From Isoetes taiwanensis (taxonomy: Eukaryota > Streptophyta > Lycopodiopsida > Isoetales > Isoetaceae): a DNA stretch of 64,000 bases. Of the stretch, positions 12,103 through 22,899 are shown piece by piece. The notes under the pieces are model-generated. The model had not been told where the DNA came from. It was given only the letters and a program-made list of their open reading frames with translations, and searched no databases. Where the stretch lies: positions 8,810,779-8,874,778 of the forward strand of contig JAJEKV010000059.1 in the NCBI GenBank assembly GCA_021234155.1, written 5' to 3'. A program made the translations under genes and the position numbers. Positions within the stretch are counted from its first letter, which is position 1. Every line of letters begins with the position of its first letter.

Positions 12103-13040
12103 CTTAAACCCCTTGTCCTCGCAGGTTACTCCAATCTAATCATTGCCCGCCATTGGATCAATGAAGGTTATATTGTATAATGATTGGAATATGTTTTTTC
12201 AAGAAATATTCTAGATATTACTGTTGACAATTTCACGAATATGCTTTTCCAGTGAATATTCCAGAGGTTATTATTTTGTACCAAAAAATGTTGCTCTGTT
12301 TTCAGCTTAGGTCTGACAGTTTCGGCATCAGATTACCTTCTTTCTGGAATGATCACCCCACCAAACAACAACTCAACATCTTCCATCAACAACCCAACAT
12401 TCATCCTCCAATATTGAAGGCAACAAATGGCATATAAAATATCATTTACTTGGTAAATCTCTCCTCGACTTCGTTTGACTCTATTATACTAAGGATTCTG
12501 ACTAGTCCGTATTACAGCTCTCACAATTTTGTCCATTATGTTTCCATCCAAGTCGTGATTACTTGACCTTGCAAGTTAATTCCTAGCAAGACTTTTCTTG
12601 GTTTGCTTTCATATACTAGTTCATGAGCATCCCGTGGTTTTTAAAATAAACTTTTGTTCTAAGAGAAAGAAAAAGCCTATTTATGAAAGTCATATGGTGT
12701 TTTGATGTCCTAGATATTTTTTTGGTGGTACACCCTATATAAAACCATGTATTGTTATTATTGGCCTGTAATCTTATCAAATTCCCATCTAGCTAAATCA
12801 AAAGGGAACATATGTTTTTCAAAAGGCTTACTATATGAGAACTAGAAAGCTAATGCAAAGACATATGACATGTTAGTAAATACTGCTCAAGATATAATGT
12901 TAAACAACTTCTGTAATGTTTGAACTAGACAACCAACTTAATATTATAACCTTAAGTTTGATCCTTAACAATTAAGACCATTCAATAGTAGCATAGTAAT
13001 GAACTATTGCGAGATTTCATCTCAATCACCATTCACATTA
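12103..13040. other. AT-rich DNA between foldback and copia remnant
   Basis: The first 160 bases (GCAGGTTACTCC..., repeated GAATATT words) resemble, in inverted order, the stretch 27240-27430 next to the other copy of the palindromic module, so they probably belong to the same repeat family. After about 12440 only unclassified AT-rich sequence is seen; part of it may be decayed copia sequence upstream of 13045. Confidence 0.35.
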
Positions 13041-13044
13041 ATAA

Positions 13045-13700
13045 ATGGAGAAATATCCATATAGAGAGTTGGTGGGATGTCTTTTATACATAGCCAACTG
13101 CAGTAGACCAGACATAGCATATAGTGTTAATCTACTCAGTAGGTTTGGAAACAACCCTGGAAAACAACATTGGCTTGCTGCCAAAAGGGTACTCAGATTT
13201 TTAAAGAGAACTTATGATGAAGGTTTAACCTTCACAAATACAAGTTTAGAATTAACTGCATATTTAGATGCAGATTGGGGTGGGGATTTGGACACATAAG
13301 AATGTACCTCTGGATATATTTTGCAGATTGGTGAAAGCACAGTGTCATGGAGAAGTAAAAAACAAGGCTGTATAGCCATGAATATAACGCAACTTCATTA
13401 GCCAGTAGAGAAGTTGTTTGGGTCAGAAGATTATTATGTGAAATGGGAGCATATTGAGCTTCAAGTACATTTTATCGGGGATATGATTGCCAAAGGAATT
13501 ATTACTGTGGAATACAAAAACACAGTAGATCAGACTGCAGACATTTTAACTAAGGTTTTACCAGCACACAGATTTATGAAGTTACAGGGGAATATTGGAA
13601 TAAATGATACAAAAACAGGTGAACTAAATGCAGTAAAATCAAAGGAGACAGAGAAATACAATCATAAGTCTGTACAGTTTGATATAACAGCGTAAGTTTA
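13045..13700 (+). pseudogene. Ty1/copia pol remnant (end of RT and RNase H)
   Basis: YRELVGCLLYIANCSRPDIA, AAKRVLRFLKRTYDEGL and the following YLDADWGGD (first RNase H Asp) are the conserved copia reverse transcriptase/RNase H junction. The frame stops at 13297-13299 (in place of a residue after GGDLDT), continues through ECTSGYI...VSWRSKKQ, and resumes as HIELQVHFIGDMI...DQTADILTKVLPAHRFMKLQ, the usual copia C-terminus. Between about 13420 and 13450 the segment that should hold the YCDNQSA motif is missing. So the copy is truncated at its 5' side, deleted internally and inactive. Confidence 0.85.
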
Positions 13701-13721
13701 TAGCAGATTATGAATATGTAA

Positions 13722-13760
13722 CATCAAGGGGAATGTTGCAAATGTGTAATGTTACTATAT
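13722..13760 (+). other. Polypurine tract and putative start of copia 3' LTR
   Basis: ATCAAGGGGAA at 13723-13733 is followed directly by TGTTGCAAATG from 13734, about 40 bases after the end of the copia coding remnant. This is the order expected for a polypurine tract and the TG start of a 3' LTR. The other end of the LTR was not located. Confidence 0.5.
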
Positions 13761-15523
13761 TCAAGTCAAGGAGAAGATCTAAAAAGGTTGATTCAATCCT
13801 AATGGTTAACCCCTTACATTAGAGTATGACCTATAATCTACAAGGTCATATTTATTATAAGGTTAATCAATAGCAAAGATTAGAAGGAGATGTGTTGGAC
13901 CAATAGGAAAACTCCATTTAGATATCGAGGAGACGGTTATGGCTTGACCGACTGCAACAGACTCGGCGGGATTTCTATATAGATCCATCTGATGAATCTC
14001 AAGATCCAAAGCATTTGCATATGCAAGAAGTATTCTCAAACTTGTCAACTTTACTATTGGAGAAAATGTTTACTATTCAAAACCTATTTGTCATGCCATC
14101 AAAACCCTTGATTCTTCGAAGGCAAGCACTAGAAAGGTCTGGAGGTGTTGGCACTCCATTCAATAACGTGATGGCCCAATGCGCCATTTGACAATGCCAA
14201 GTGCACAGCACAGCTCAGAGACTTCAATGAATGATGGAAGAAGTCATTAAAGAGTACCTCCATTTGCATATGCTTCAAGAACATATGGGTAACTTTCAGA
14301 TCTGAAGCTTGAGCTGCATTTACGAAAATGTGAATAAAAAGCAAAAGACTCCCTTATGGACAAGAGTGATAAAAACATGGCTCAAAAATAAATCTAAAGC
14401 TCGCCATAACCGAGGATTCAAAGCTTTTTTTTACCAATTCAGTGCTCCATATTTAAGCAAATCACATAGGCATCTGATTCTGGTGTATGGCTCAATGAAC
14501 AGCCCTAACCCTAATATTGGCTTACGCTAGCCCAGATGAAGTGCATCAGCTCTTGAAAATGAAGTATTTTGAGGTGAATGAATGAATCTATATTTTTGTA
14601 ACTCTGCAAATGCGTAAATCTAATTTATGTCTTCACAAAACTAACCCTTGGAAGTAAAAACGAAGTATTCAACAACTTGAGCCTAACACATACCAATAAT
14701 CCCATCAGTCCTGAAAGGAGGTTGCATGTTCAAAAAAATGGAGTTATAGCACCATAGACATGATCCTTGTAATAGATACATGTTAATCTTGAAGCAAACA
14801 GAGTGCCATAGTATAGTATTTCCAACAGCAACATAGATTTAAGATGAGACAACATATATCATCTTATGTTAGCAAAGGCCACAACTGAAGAAATCAGATA
14901 GTATAATTGCCAAACGTGAATATTATAAGGGCATCATTAGAAAATCTAAGGCTAAAAGCCATGGCACGCCAGAGTCTCCATAGCGATGGCATATGAAGAG
15001 AAGGGATTGCCATGAAGGAGACCGGAAGGAGAATAGCTCCGCGATCTGCAGGCAGCCGATCTTGCCTTTGGCATGAAGATCTTGTCTTTAGGCGAAACAA
15101 CATGGAGCACCCAAGATGGGAGTAGAGAAGCAGCCATCCGGTTGAAATATACGCGATGCAGAACACAGGTGGACCGCCAGTTTATAGGGAATAATAGGTT
15201 TGAAGCAGTTACCAACATATCCTAGGTATATTCTACCATTACCTAGGATATGCCAGAAACCCACATAAGCAAGTGTTTGCCTCCTAGGGGCAAGCCAAAA
15301 ATCTTACTAGTTACACCTCATCAAATACAACTCTCTAGGAGAACTTAACAAAAGCATTTCTATGCGTACAGGCTTTTCTTCCAAGGCAAACTATTTTTGG
15401 TAAAAAAAAGGGGGGGGGTAAGCAAAAGACTGAGACTATAACAAGATTTATAAATATGTTTTAGCATGGAAACTTATATATGGCCACACATTTATTAATA
15501 TATAATTTGAATCTCATGTATAT
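13761..15523. other. Probable copia LTR then unclassified DNA
   Basis: The first few hundred bases are presumably the copia LTR. Around 15225-15300 lies an inverted copy of a dispersed sequence also seen at about 21603-21700 (shared words TTGCCCCTA, GGGCAAGC, GCTTATGTG). A run of nine G follows seven A at about 15403-15418. No gene recognised. Confidence 0.35.
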
Positions 15524-17575
15524 ATGCTATGCTCCTCGACTTCTCAAGTGGGCGAGGGCCCCAATGGTGCCGGTTCTCAAAAACTCTTCAACAGGGGCAT
15601 TGCAAGAAGGCTTCCCCCCACCGGACTACTAGTAGAGTTGTGCCCATATACAAAGCGGGGACCCCCACGTTCCGACCAACCATCGCACCATTATGGTCGG
15701 CTCATCTTTGCCAAGTTGCTTGCCTGATTCTTGAGCATTGACACTTTTGGGCAGAGGATGGAGAAGTGCGGGGCTCTCACGTGACGCGGGCTTCCGCCCC
15801 ACATTCTACTATTGACCATATCTTCACTCTGCGAACACTCATAGAGGATAGCCTAATCGGCCTTAATCATCTTTGTTGCTTTGTGGATTTCGCAAAGGCT
15901 TTGGACACGCTGCCTCGGGATAAGTTGTGGGATAGATTGAGAGCCTAGGGACCCCGGTCGACTTCGCGTAATGCTATATACGACTATACGAGGCTTGCTT
16001 CTGGTCGCCTCACAATCCGCTTGGGAGCCCGTTGTTAGTAGCATTGGGTGCGCCAGTGGCTGCCCTCTATCACCGACGCTCTTGGCTTGTACATTGACCA
16101 GCTAGAAGAATGGCTAGTCGAGCACGGGGAGGCGCCAGTTGATGCACCACATAATCCGCAACTCATATATGCCGATGATGTTGACTGCCGCATATACCCC
16201 TGCAGGACATGCAACGCCACCGGATGCTTTGGACACTTTCGCCAATTTATCGACATGAGAGTTAACTTGGCCAAGACAAGGGTGTCAGCTGGGTCCCATC
16301 ATCCCAAGACCCACGCCTTCCCTCATTCACTTACCAGTAAGTGTAGTGGAGGTGGCTCACCTTATAAGTATTTGGGCATTGAGTTTTCTACTACCACACA
16401 CCGGGATGCATCCATCGTTACGGGTCACCGCAGTCGGAAAGCCCCAGATGCAATGCAAAACAACAAATCACAAGGCGAGTCAGATGCATGGGGTCACCAG
16501 CACACTTGTTCAGTAGCCTTGGTTGAACCGGTCCTCCTCTATGGGGCGTATGTGGGGCCGGTGATATCCCCACCACTTGAACGATCTAGAGCAGTGTACG
16601 TATAGGCCTTCTTGGCCCCGCATCGAGAGGAAATCCACCTGGTCCCATATCGATCTTGCTCCGGAGATGTGCTTCCTTCCATTACAGAGGGTCATACTGA
16701 ACGCGTCACATTATTTACTTCGTAAGGTGGGGGCTATGGATGAAGCCCTACCGCCCAACCTTGCTTTGGCGGTGGGCGATGGGCACGCGATGACTCAAAG
16801 CCCTTTGGAAAGACAAGCAAGCCCGGTTCTCGCTATGGAATGTGCGGGCACCTGATGTGGACCAAGCAGCATACACCGGGCGAACGCTACGCCTTGAAGC
16901 AAAGATTTGGATGCTTGCTTCATGGCCAAGCTTTGGGATGCAGAGGCCCCGTCATGTCAAGGTGGCAAATTATCGACAAACCAGGTTAATCCCATGCTCA
17001 CGAGGGGCCCACACCACTACACATGCACCCATCTACCCATGAAAAAGCGCAGGGTGATTGCTTCCATTCGCATTGTGCACACCACCTCCGCATTGAGATA
17101 GGGAGATGGATTCGGAGCCGCTGGAGGACGAGTCTGCCAATGCCGCCGCCAATGTGGCCATTGAGGATGAAAGTCACGCCCTCCGTGCTTTGTCCGCATT
17201 TGCGACGAATCCATATCCGGTATGTTTCTGCTAGTTGTGCCCCATCGGGCCTTGCATGAGCTACCGAAAGCACGGCCTCTCATGAGGCTTGTTGGGATCA
17301 TTACCTCCGGTGAGGTAATGGATACGCTGACTCATTATGCCCCCCGTCCGACATTAACCTCAAATTTGTACTTGTGATTATGTATATAACTGTGCAAGAT
17401 GTCAAAGATCCTTATTGCTACTAAGGTTTTTCCTCCTCAAACCCTTCTGGGCGGGGTTTTTAATCCCGGTAGTAATACGCTGTTTCTTTCTTTTAGATCT
17501 TGGGTCCCATAGGCCAAGTTGGTCTCCGTGGACGATAAAATCATATTCTATTCTATTCTCATATCCATCTCACAA
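15524..17575 (+). pseudogene. Decayed LINE: reverse transcriptase fragments to 3' tail
   Basis: In scattered frames the sequence gives the order of a LINE reverse transcriptase: VPIYKAGTPTFRPTIAPLWS (15600s), STIDHIFTLRTLIEDSL then CCFVDFAKALDTLPRDKLWD (15800-15940), LGLYIDQLEEWLVEHGEAP with LIYADDV (16080-16190; the YADD catalytic motif), and KYLGIEFSTTTHRDA (16350-16400). A C-terminal part follows to about 16870. Several stops and frameshifts separate the pieces. The 3' untranslated region shows TACTAAGGTTTTTCCTC and GGTCTCCGTGGACG and ends in TATTC repeats at about 17550. The same 3' part is present at 45460-46700. The first preserved coding is in the fingers of RT, so the endonuclease is lost. 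Confidence 0.8.
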
Positions 17576-18780
17576 CGAGGGTTTGTCCTTTAGGGAACCC
17601 AAGAAGAAGATAATTTTGGTTAATGCATATAGAAATTGAAATCAATTTCTTAACCTTAAAGAAAAAAGATAGTTTTTACTGAAGTGCATGCAATACAAGA
17701 GTATGATAGATACTGATTGATCATTTTATATTGGAAATAATCAAAATAGCCTTATCTTAGAACATCATCGTCCTCGTCATAACCATCATCCACTTGTCGT
17801 TATCATATACGCAATGACTTCTAATGTACGTTTAAAAAGTGGACTTTTTCTAGAAAGTTTTTGATATTAGAATCTACAATGAAAGGCGAACATAAATTAC
17901 GAAGAAGATATAAATTTTGATTGTTTAAGGAGTTTGTTTATATAAACTATGCCAGATATCCCATTTTGCCAATATCCATGGTATCACTTTGAACAGGACA
18001 AACTACAGATAGTTGGTAGCAAGCTGTAGGTAGGTGGGCTTATAATGATGAGGACATGACCACTGCTCACTCAGTGTTGGTGTAGCTCTATTAGATGAGA
18101 AAACCACATGGTCTAATGTTCAGTATTGCATCACTTTTAGAGTTCTATCCAACTCCGAGGACCTCCTTGTGCACGTAATCACAGTATTTCTTTACAAATT
18201 CTCATAGATGCACGTGAAATGATACACATGGGACACTTGATTCTTGGACACACATGATGGACAAAGTGAAGGTGGTACACATTGTTCACCTGTTCCACCC
18301 TTTTCAATGAACAATATTGGAGATTGTATGTCTTTTGGAGTGCATATCCCTAAATTGAGCAGAGGAAGATGTTGGAGGTGGACTGGGGGCGAGGACATGG
18401 GCCTCATGTGGAGCATATTCTGTGATGGGGGCAAGTGCAGAGCAACTTCAAGCAGTATGCAGAGAGCAGGCAGAAAAGAGCAGAATGCAGACGAAGCACA
18501 TGTGGGGACTGAGTTTCTTGAGAGTCTGACCCATGTGACAATTAGCTGAGGTGCACGAGTGCAGAGGTGGGGTGCAGAGGACGAAACCCATGCTGAGAAG
18601 AAGGGAAGATGCGTTAGAAGTCTAGGCGCACGACGAGCACGAGGATATTATGTTGAAGATAATGTCTCATTTTTGGGACCATGGTTTATCAAAGTATGCG
18701 ACTAAGGTTTCAGATCCTTTGTGTTCTTTCTTGTGCTTTGCGACCATGTAAGGGACTATTTCTGGGAATATTCCTTCTGG
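17576..18780. other. Intergenic DNA upstream of the MKK gene
   Basis: No family recognised. AT-rich to about 18180, then a more GC-balanced stretch with open frames on both strands (18192-18434, 18244-18549) that show no motif. Distal promoter elements of the kinase gene may lie here. Confidence 0.35.
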
Positions 18781-18798
18781 ATTCCAATGGCGTGATGA

Positions 18799-18805
18799 TG
18801 ACGTC
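18799..18805 (+). promoter_or_regulatory. TGACGTC element (bZIP-type ACGT core)
   Basis: TGACGTC about 100 bases upstream of the TATA-like box of the kinase gene. TGACG/ACGT cores are known binding sites of TGA-type bZIP factors, linked in plants to stress and salicylate responses. Position relative to the TATA box makes a regulatory role plausible; the inference comes from the motif only. Confidence 0.35.
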
Positions 18806-18903
18806 GGGATTTTCGCCGCCGGTTACAGATGGCCGGCCGCAAGCTAGTAGATACGCCGCGCGTGGCTCCGCCAAGACAGGCGGCGCCGCCGCAGCGCCGG
18901 CCC

Positions 18904-18911
18904 TGTATAAA
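18904..18911 (+). promoter_or_regulatory. Putative TATA box of the MKK gene
   Basis: GTATAAAC sits at the downstream edge of a strongly GC-rich block (18815-18905), about 214 bases before the start codon. The CT-rich leader that follows fits a plant 5' untranslated region. Confidence 0.5.
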
Positions 18912-19124
18912 CCAAACTTACGTGTCCGCCTCCTCTGCTCATCTCCGCAGTAGAAAACGTGAAGCGGATCTCTTCAGTCTGGCCTCATCGCCCTTCTGGG
19001 CTCGCATTTCATTCCGGCAGTCTACCAAATCAGAAAGATACTCCTCCAATTCTTGAGGAATAGATCAGCGGATCATCTGTGTAGGTTTTTTCTCAAAGAA
19101 TAGGGATTTTTGCAGTGATTCGTC

Positions 19125-20189
19125 ATGGTGGAAAGCAAGATCAGAGACCCAAATCGAAGAAGTATGGAGGGGTTAAGAAAATCCAATCCTGGATTGAAGC
19201 TACCCATTCCTGCTAGAGATTCAGCGCCGCCTCAACCATTGCCTTTACCTTTGCCCTTGCCTTTGCCCCCTCTTCCGTCAGGTACAGTGCCTTGCAAGCT
19301 TCCTTGCCCTCCGGCGGATGGAAGGGATGTGGCCTTGGATGACTTGATAAAGCTGGAACCTCTAGGGCAAGGTAATGGCGGAAAGGTCTATAAGGTCCAG
19401 CACAAGGTAACTAAAGCTTTCTATGCCTTAAAGATTATTCAGGATAAGCATGATCCCGCTGTGAGAAAACACATTATCAAGGAGATTCAGATCTCGCGCC
19501 GCTTCTGCGCAAAATCACAACATGTGGTTCAATGTTATGGAGTTTCTGAAAGGGGAGGCGAGATTTCTTTGATTTTGGAATACATGGATGGGGGCACGCT
19601 GCAACAGGCTCTTTCAGCACAGAAGAAGATTTCTGAAGCACAGTTAGCAGAGGTCACTAGACAGGTATTGAAGGGTCTTCGCTATTTACATTCAAATAAG
19701 ATAGTTCATAGAGATATTAAGCCTTCAAATTTGCTTATGAATCGAAGAAAGGAGGTTAAGATTGCAGATTTTGGGGTTAGCACAGAGTTGGCTCATACAC
19801 TTGCTCAGTGTGATTCTTTTGTTGGTACTTATGCTTATATGAGTCCTGAGAGATGGGATCCAGATGGTAATGGTGGACACTATGATTGTTCTGCTGATAT
19901 TTGGAGCCTTGGACTTACTCTTTTAGAATGTGCTGTTGGTCATTTTCCTTGCCTTGCTCCAGGGCAGAAAGCAGATTGGCCTACACTAATGTGGGCCATT
20001 TGTATGGTTGATCCTCCCTCGCCGCCTGCAGATTCTTCTCCAGAGTTCAGGAGCTTCATCAAGTGCTGCCTTCACAAGGATGCCGTCCGACGGCCATCTG
20101 CCGCGGCGCTTCTCAATCATCCTTTCCTAAAGAAGTATGAGAACCAGCATTCTAGTCTTTCTCCCTTGCTATCTTCCTTGCATTTGTGA
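19125..20189 (+). CDS. MAP kinase kinase, plant group D (MKK7/8/9-like)
   Basis: A 354-residue intronless dual-specificity kinase. MKKs phosphorylate the TxY loop of MAP kinases; group D members act in stress, ethylene and immune signalling. Seen: a basic/hydrophobic MAPK docking site near the N-terminus (RR at 11-12, LRK 17-19, LKL 24-26); a Pro/Leu-rich low-complexity stretch (36-52); glycine loop GQGNGG (81-86); catalytic Lys103 in ALKII; Glu120; HRDIKPSN (195-202); DFG (215-217); plant activation loop with Thr225-x5-Ser231; the GTYAYMSPER segment; DIWSLGLTLLE; and the RRPSAAALLNHPFL end of the kinase fold. Single-exon structure and short C-terminus are typical of group D. The start is the first ATG with the docking site in frame. 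All catalytic residues are present, so it looks functional. Confidence 0.95.
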   Translation: MVESKIRDPNRRSMEGLRKSNPGLKLPIPARDSAPPQPLPLPLPLPLPPLPSGTVPCKLPCPPADGRDVALDDLIKLEPLGQGNGGKVYKVQHKVTKAFYALKIIQDKHDPAVRKHIIKEIQISRRFCAKSQHVVQCYGVSERGGEISLILEYMDGGTLQQALSAQKKISEAQLAEVTRQVLKGLRYLHSNKIVHRDIKPSNLLMNRRKEVKIADFGVSTELAHTLAQCDSFVGTYAYMSPERWDPDGNGGHYDCSADIWSLGLTLLECAVGHFPCLAPGQKADWPTLMWAICMVDPPSPPADSSPEFRSFIKCCLHKDAVRRPSAAALLNHPFLKKYENQHSSLSPLLSSLHL

Positions 20190-20476
20190 TTGCTGCTATG
20201 TGGAGTTTTAATTGCAAGGATTGTGAATATATTTTGTGGCTCATGGATTAGGCAATTCAATAATCTGTAACTTGAATTTTGTGGCATGAAAGAAAAGCCT
20301 TTTGCCAAAGAGACTCCCAGTGAAAAGGGGCATATTGAGCTGAAAGCCGCCCAGTTCATCTGGATAATGGTTAAGCTGACTTGTTGAGTTATTTTTCTAC
20401 CCACTTGTGAAAGAAAACTGTGAAATCTTTGATTATGTTTTGCATTAGTGTGGACAGCTATATTGAAGTTATCCAT

Positions 20477-20870
20477 ATCTTGCATTGTATAATAATAATT
20501 CTCATATAAACAGTACGATCTGTTCATATCAAACCTCTCAGATAGATATGAGTGTGATTCATGCTCAATTAAGTTGACTAGCAAACAGTGGTGATCACTT
20601 GATGCAATTTGTATTGGTTAGATTTTTCGGGGTTGTAGCCTGTTAAGGTGCAACGATATTTTGATGCGGAAATATCTTGCATTTTAGAAAAGAATAATTC
20701 TCATAAAAAATGTATGGTCTGTCCATATCAAACCTCTCAGAGAAAATGTGGGTGATTCATGCTCATTTCAGTTGAGTAGGTGATCACTTGATGCAATTTA
20801 TGATGTATTAGTGAGATTTTTCGGAGTAGTAGCCTATGAAGGTGCAACGATATTCTGATGCAGAAATATC
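20477..20870. repeat. Tandem duplication of ~197 bp downstream of the MKK gene
   Basis: Two head-to-tail units, about 20477-20673 and 20674-20870. Both run ATCTTGCATT..., AATAATTCTCATA, CATATCAAACCTCTCAGA, GATTCATGCTCA, GTGATCACTTGATGCAATTT, AGATTTTTCGG, GGTGCAACGATATT and GAAATATC. They differ by scattered substitutions and short indels. The pair starts about 290 bases after the kinase stop codon and may be partly transcribed as its 3' region. Confidence 0.8.
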
Positions 20871-22860
20871 AAAAATTTGTTAGGCCTCCAATTGATTCAG
20901 GCCTCGTGATCTCAAGATTTGTTTGACAATTTCTTTACGCAGAAAGAGGACACCATACAAGTGAATTCTAGATGACTTTGCGCTGAAGGTGACTTTTTTG
21001 CAAGTCAATGATATTCTGCAGGGGATACTACAATGGAAAGTTCAAGTGACCATTTTTCTATTCACAAGGATGGACCCTTTACATAAGTCTTCTATGCACG
21101 ACTCAGCCAGATCTGCCATGGATTTCTGAGAGAATAGTTTGAGATATTTGTGAGCAGATTGCTTGTGAATAGGGGTTGCTTCATGGCAGGCGGCAGCCTT
21201 TGCTTGCATTAATTTACTCCTTAAGCTCTGTTCTGTATATACCCAAGACTCCTGCTGATCTTTCAATGGTTTGTCTTATTCATTATTTTATTTGGCCGCC
21301 CATTCATTCACGTTGTATTGACTGCCTGCCATTCACGTTGTTGATGTTTATCATGCATCCACTATCCAATGCTCCATGGCGGGTAAGTTATTCTACTGGA
21401 GGACCAGAATCAATCAAACGAATATTGTAAAAGATATCTCTTTCAAAAAAATGGTAGGCCTAAGGTCATGTGATCTTTTAGCTTTTTATAAATATGCAAT
21501 TTTACCTTATTGCCAACTTGCTACCAGGTATGAGCGGTGAATACTTTGTATGCCCTTCTTTTGTTTATGGGATATTTTGTGTATGTAGCTTTCATTGGTT
21601 TTTTTTTGGGTTGCCCCTAAGGGCAAGCCCTTCGCTTATGTGAAATGTGAGATATTCTAGGTATATGCTGGAATATTCTCGAATATTCCACACGAGTGGC
21701 CTAAACTTACTATAGCTGTCATTCTCCCTGTCACACCCGAGCCCTGTCGCGAGTGTTTAAACTGGCAAACCGACATGCATTCTTGAGCATTTGGAACACT
21801 ACTCGGGACATTGTGACATGGATCACTACTCGGGACTGCGAACTGAAGGTAAATAACAGTATTTATGTTACGACATGTTCAAATCAATCTGTCAATCAAA
21901 CTCTAGTACATTAATTCGTGGCCTTCGACCATTTTTTAAGCTAGTTGCATCCTTAGATTTGCTTTTTGCAAGATAGTGTGGTCTTCAACCATTAATAAGT
22001 CCAATGGTTTTGCTCCAAATCTCTTGTTTTGTTGTGCACTATTTGCAACCTTGCAGGTTTGTGCAAGATATTTGGTATTACTCAACCAAATGGTTTCACT
22101 ATAAGTCTTGTTTTTCTTATTGTATCTTTTTTGATCACCCTGCCACTTGTTTTAGAATTTTTAATTGGGCTAAATGACTTTGACAATCCTTATCTCATTC
22201 ATCTTAGGATTTGAATGGTCTTTTTATGTTCATTCAAGGCTTGATTTGGGTTGCTTACTTTGTGACTCATTGATGTTTCACGACATTTTTGTGGAGTCAA
22301 AACTGACACGATGTTCTTCCAGTAGGACCGAAAACCAATAACTGCTTCAGATGGCTCACATGAATGGCATCTAAATAACAATAGTTTTAAATCATTTGGT
22401 TTCCAATATATGCTTCCTTTCCCTTTGCCATACTGCATTCCTTTTGTTATTTTTTCCTTAGGCATGTTGTTGTGGGGTGTAGTAAACATTTTCATAACCT
22501 TCATCTTAGGCAAGCTTTCATCTCTACACTTCCTTTGCCCCCTCTTTTGCATAACAGTTATTGGTCAATTTTATGTCTGTGAACTTGCATTATCTCCTGT
22601 GCAGTACCTCCAACTCCACCACCCCTCTGCGGAATGCAATTCACATCATCACATGTAGAAACATTGGAGAATATCAAATCTGGAGATATCTTAGAAAAGT
22701 GACTTATGTTCAGTCATTTTAGGCCCACAAACCAGCTTATTAAATAAATGGCCTCCCAACCTACCATTAATACATGGCATCTTAAAAGCTAGATGTTGCT
22801 GCTATCAATCAGAAGAACCTCTTACTGGGCTTGTTGAGGAATACTCATAAGATAACAAAT
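20871..22860. other. Intergenic DNA with dispersed repeat fragments
   Basis: Around 21603-21700 is the plus-oriented copy of the repeat also found inverted at 15225-15300. About 21729 begins TGTCACACCCGAGCCC, a form common at the start of plant Ty3 LTRs, but no matching end or coding sequence is seen. The rest holds only random-looking open frames. Confidence 0.35.
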
Positions 22861-22899
22861 GTTCATGTATGCCGACCGAAACGTGTTGCTAAGCTTCTG

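Noticed and set aside
14129-14344. PPR-like gene fragment on the minus strand
   Set aside because: No repeated 35-residue pattern and no conserved PPR positions on inspection.
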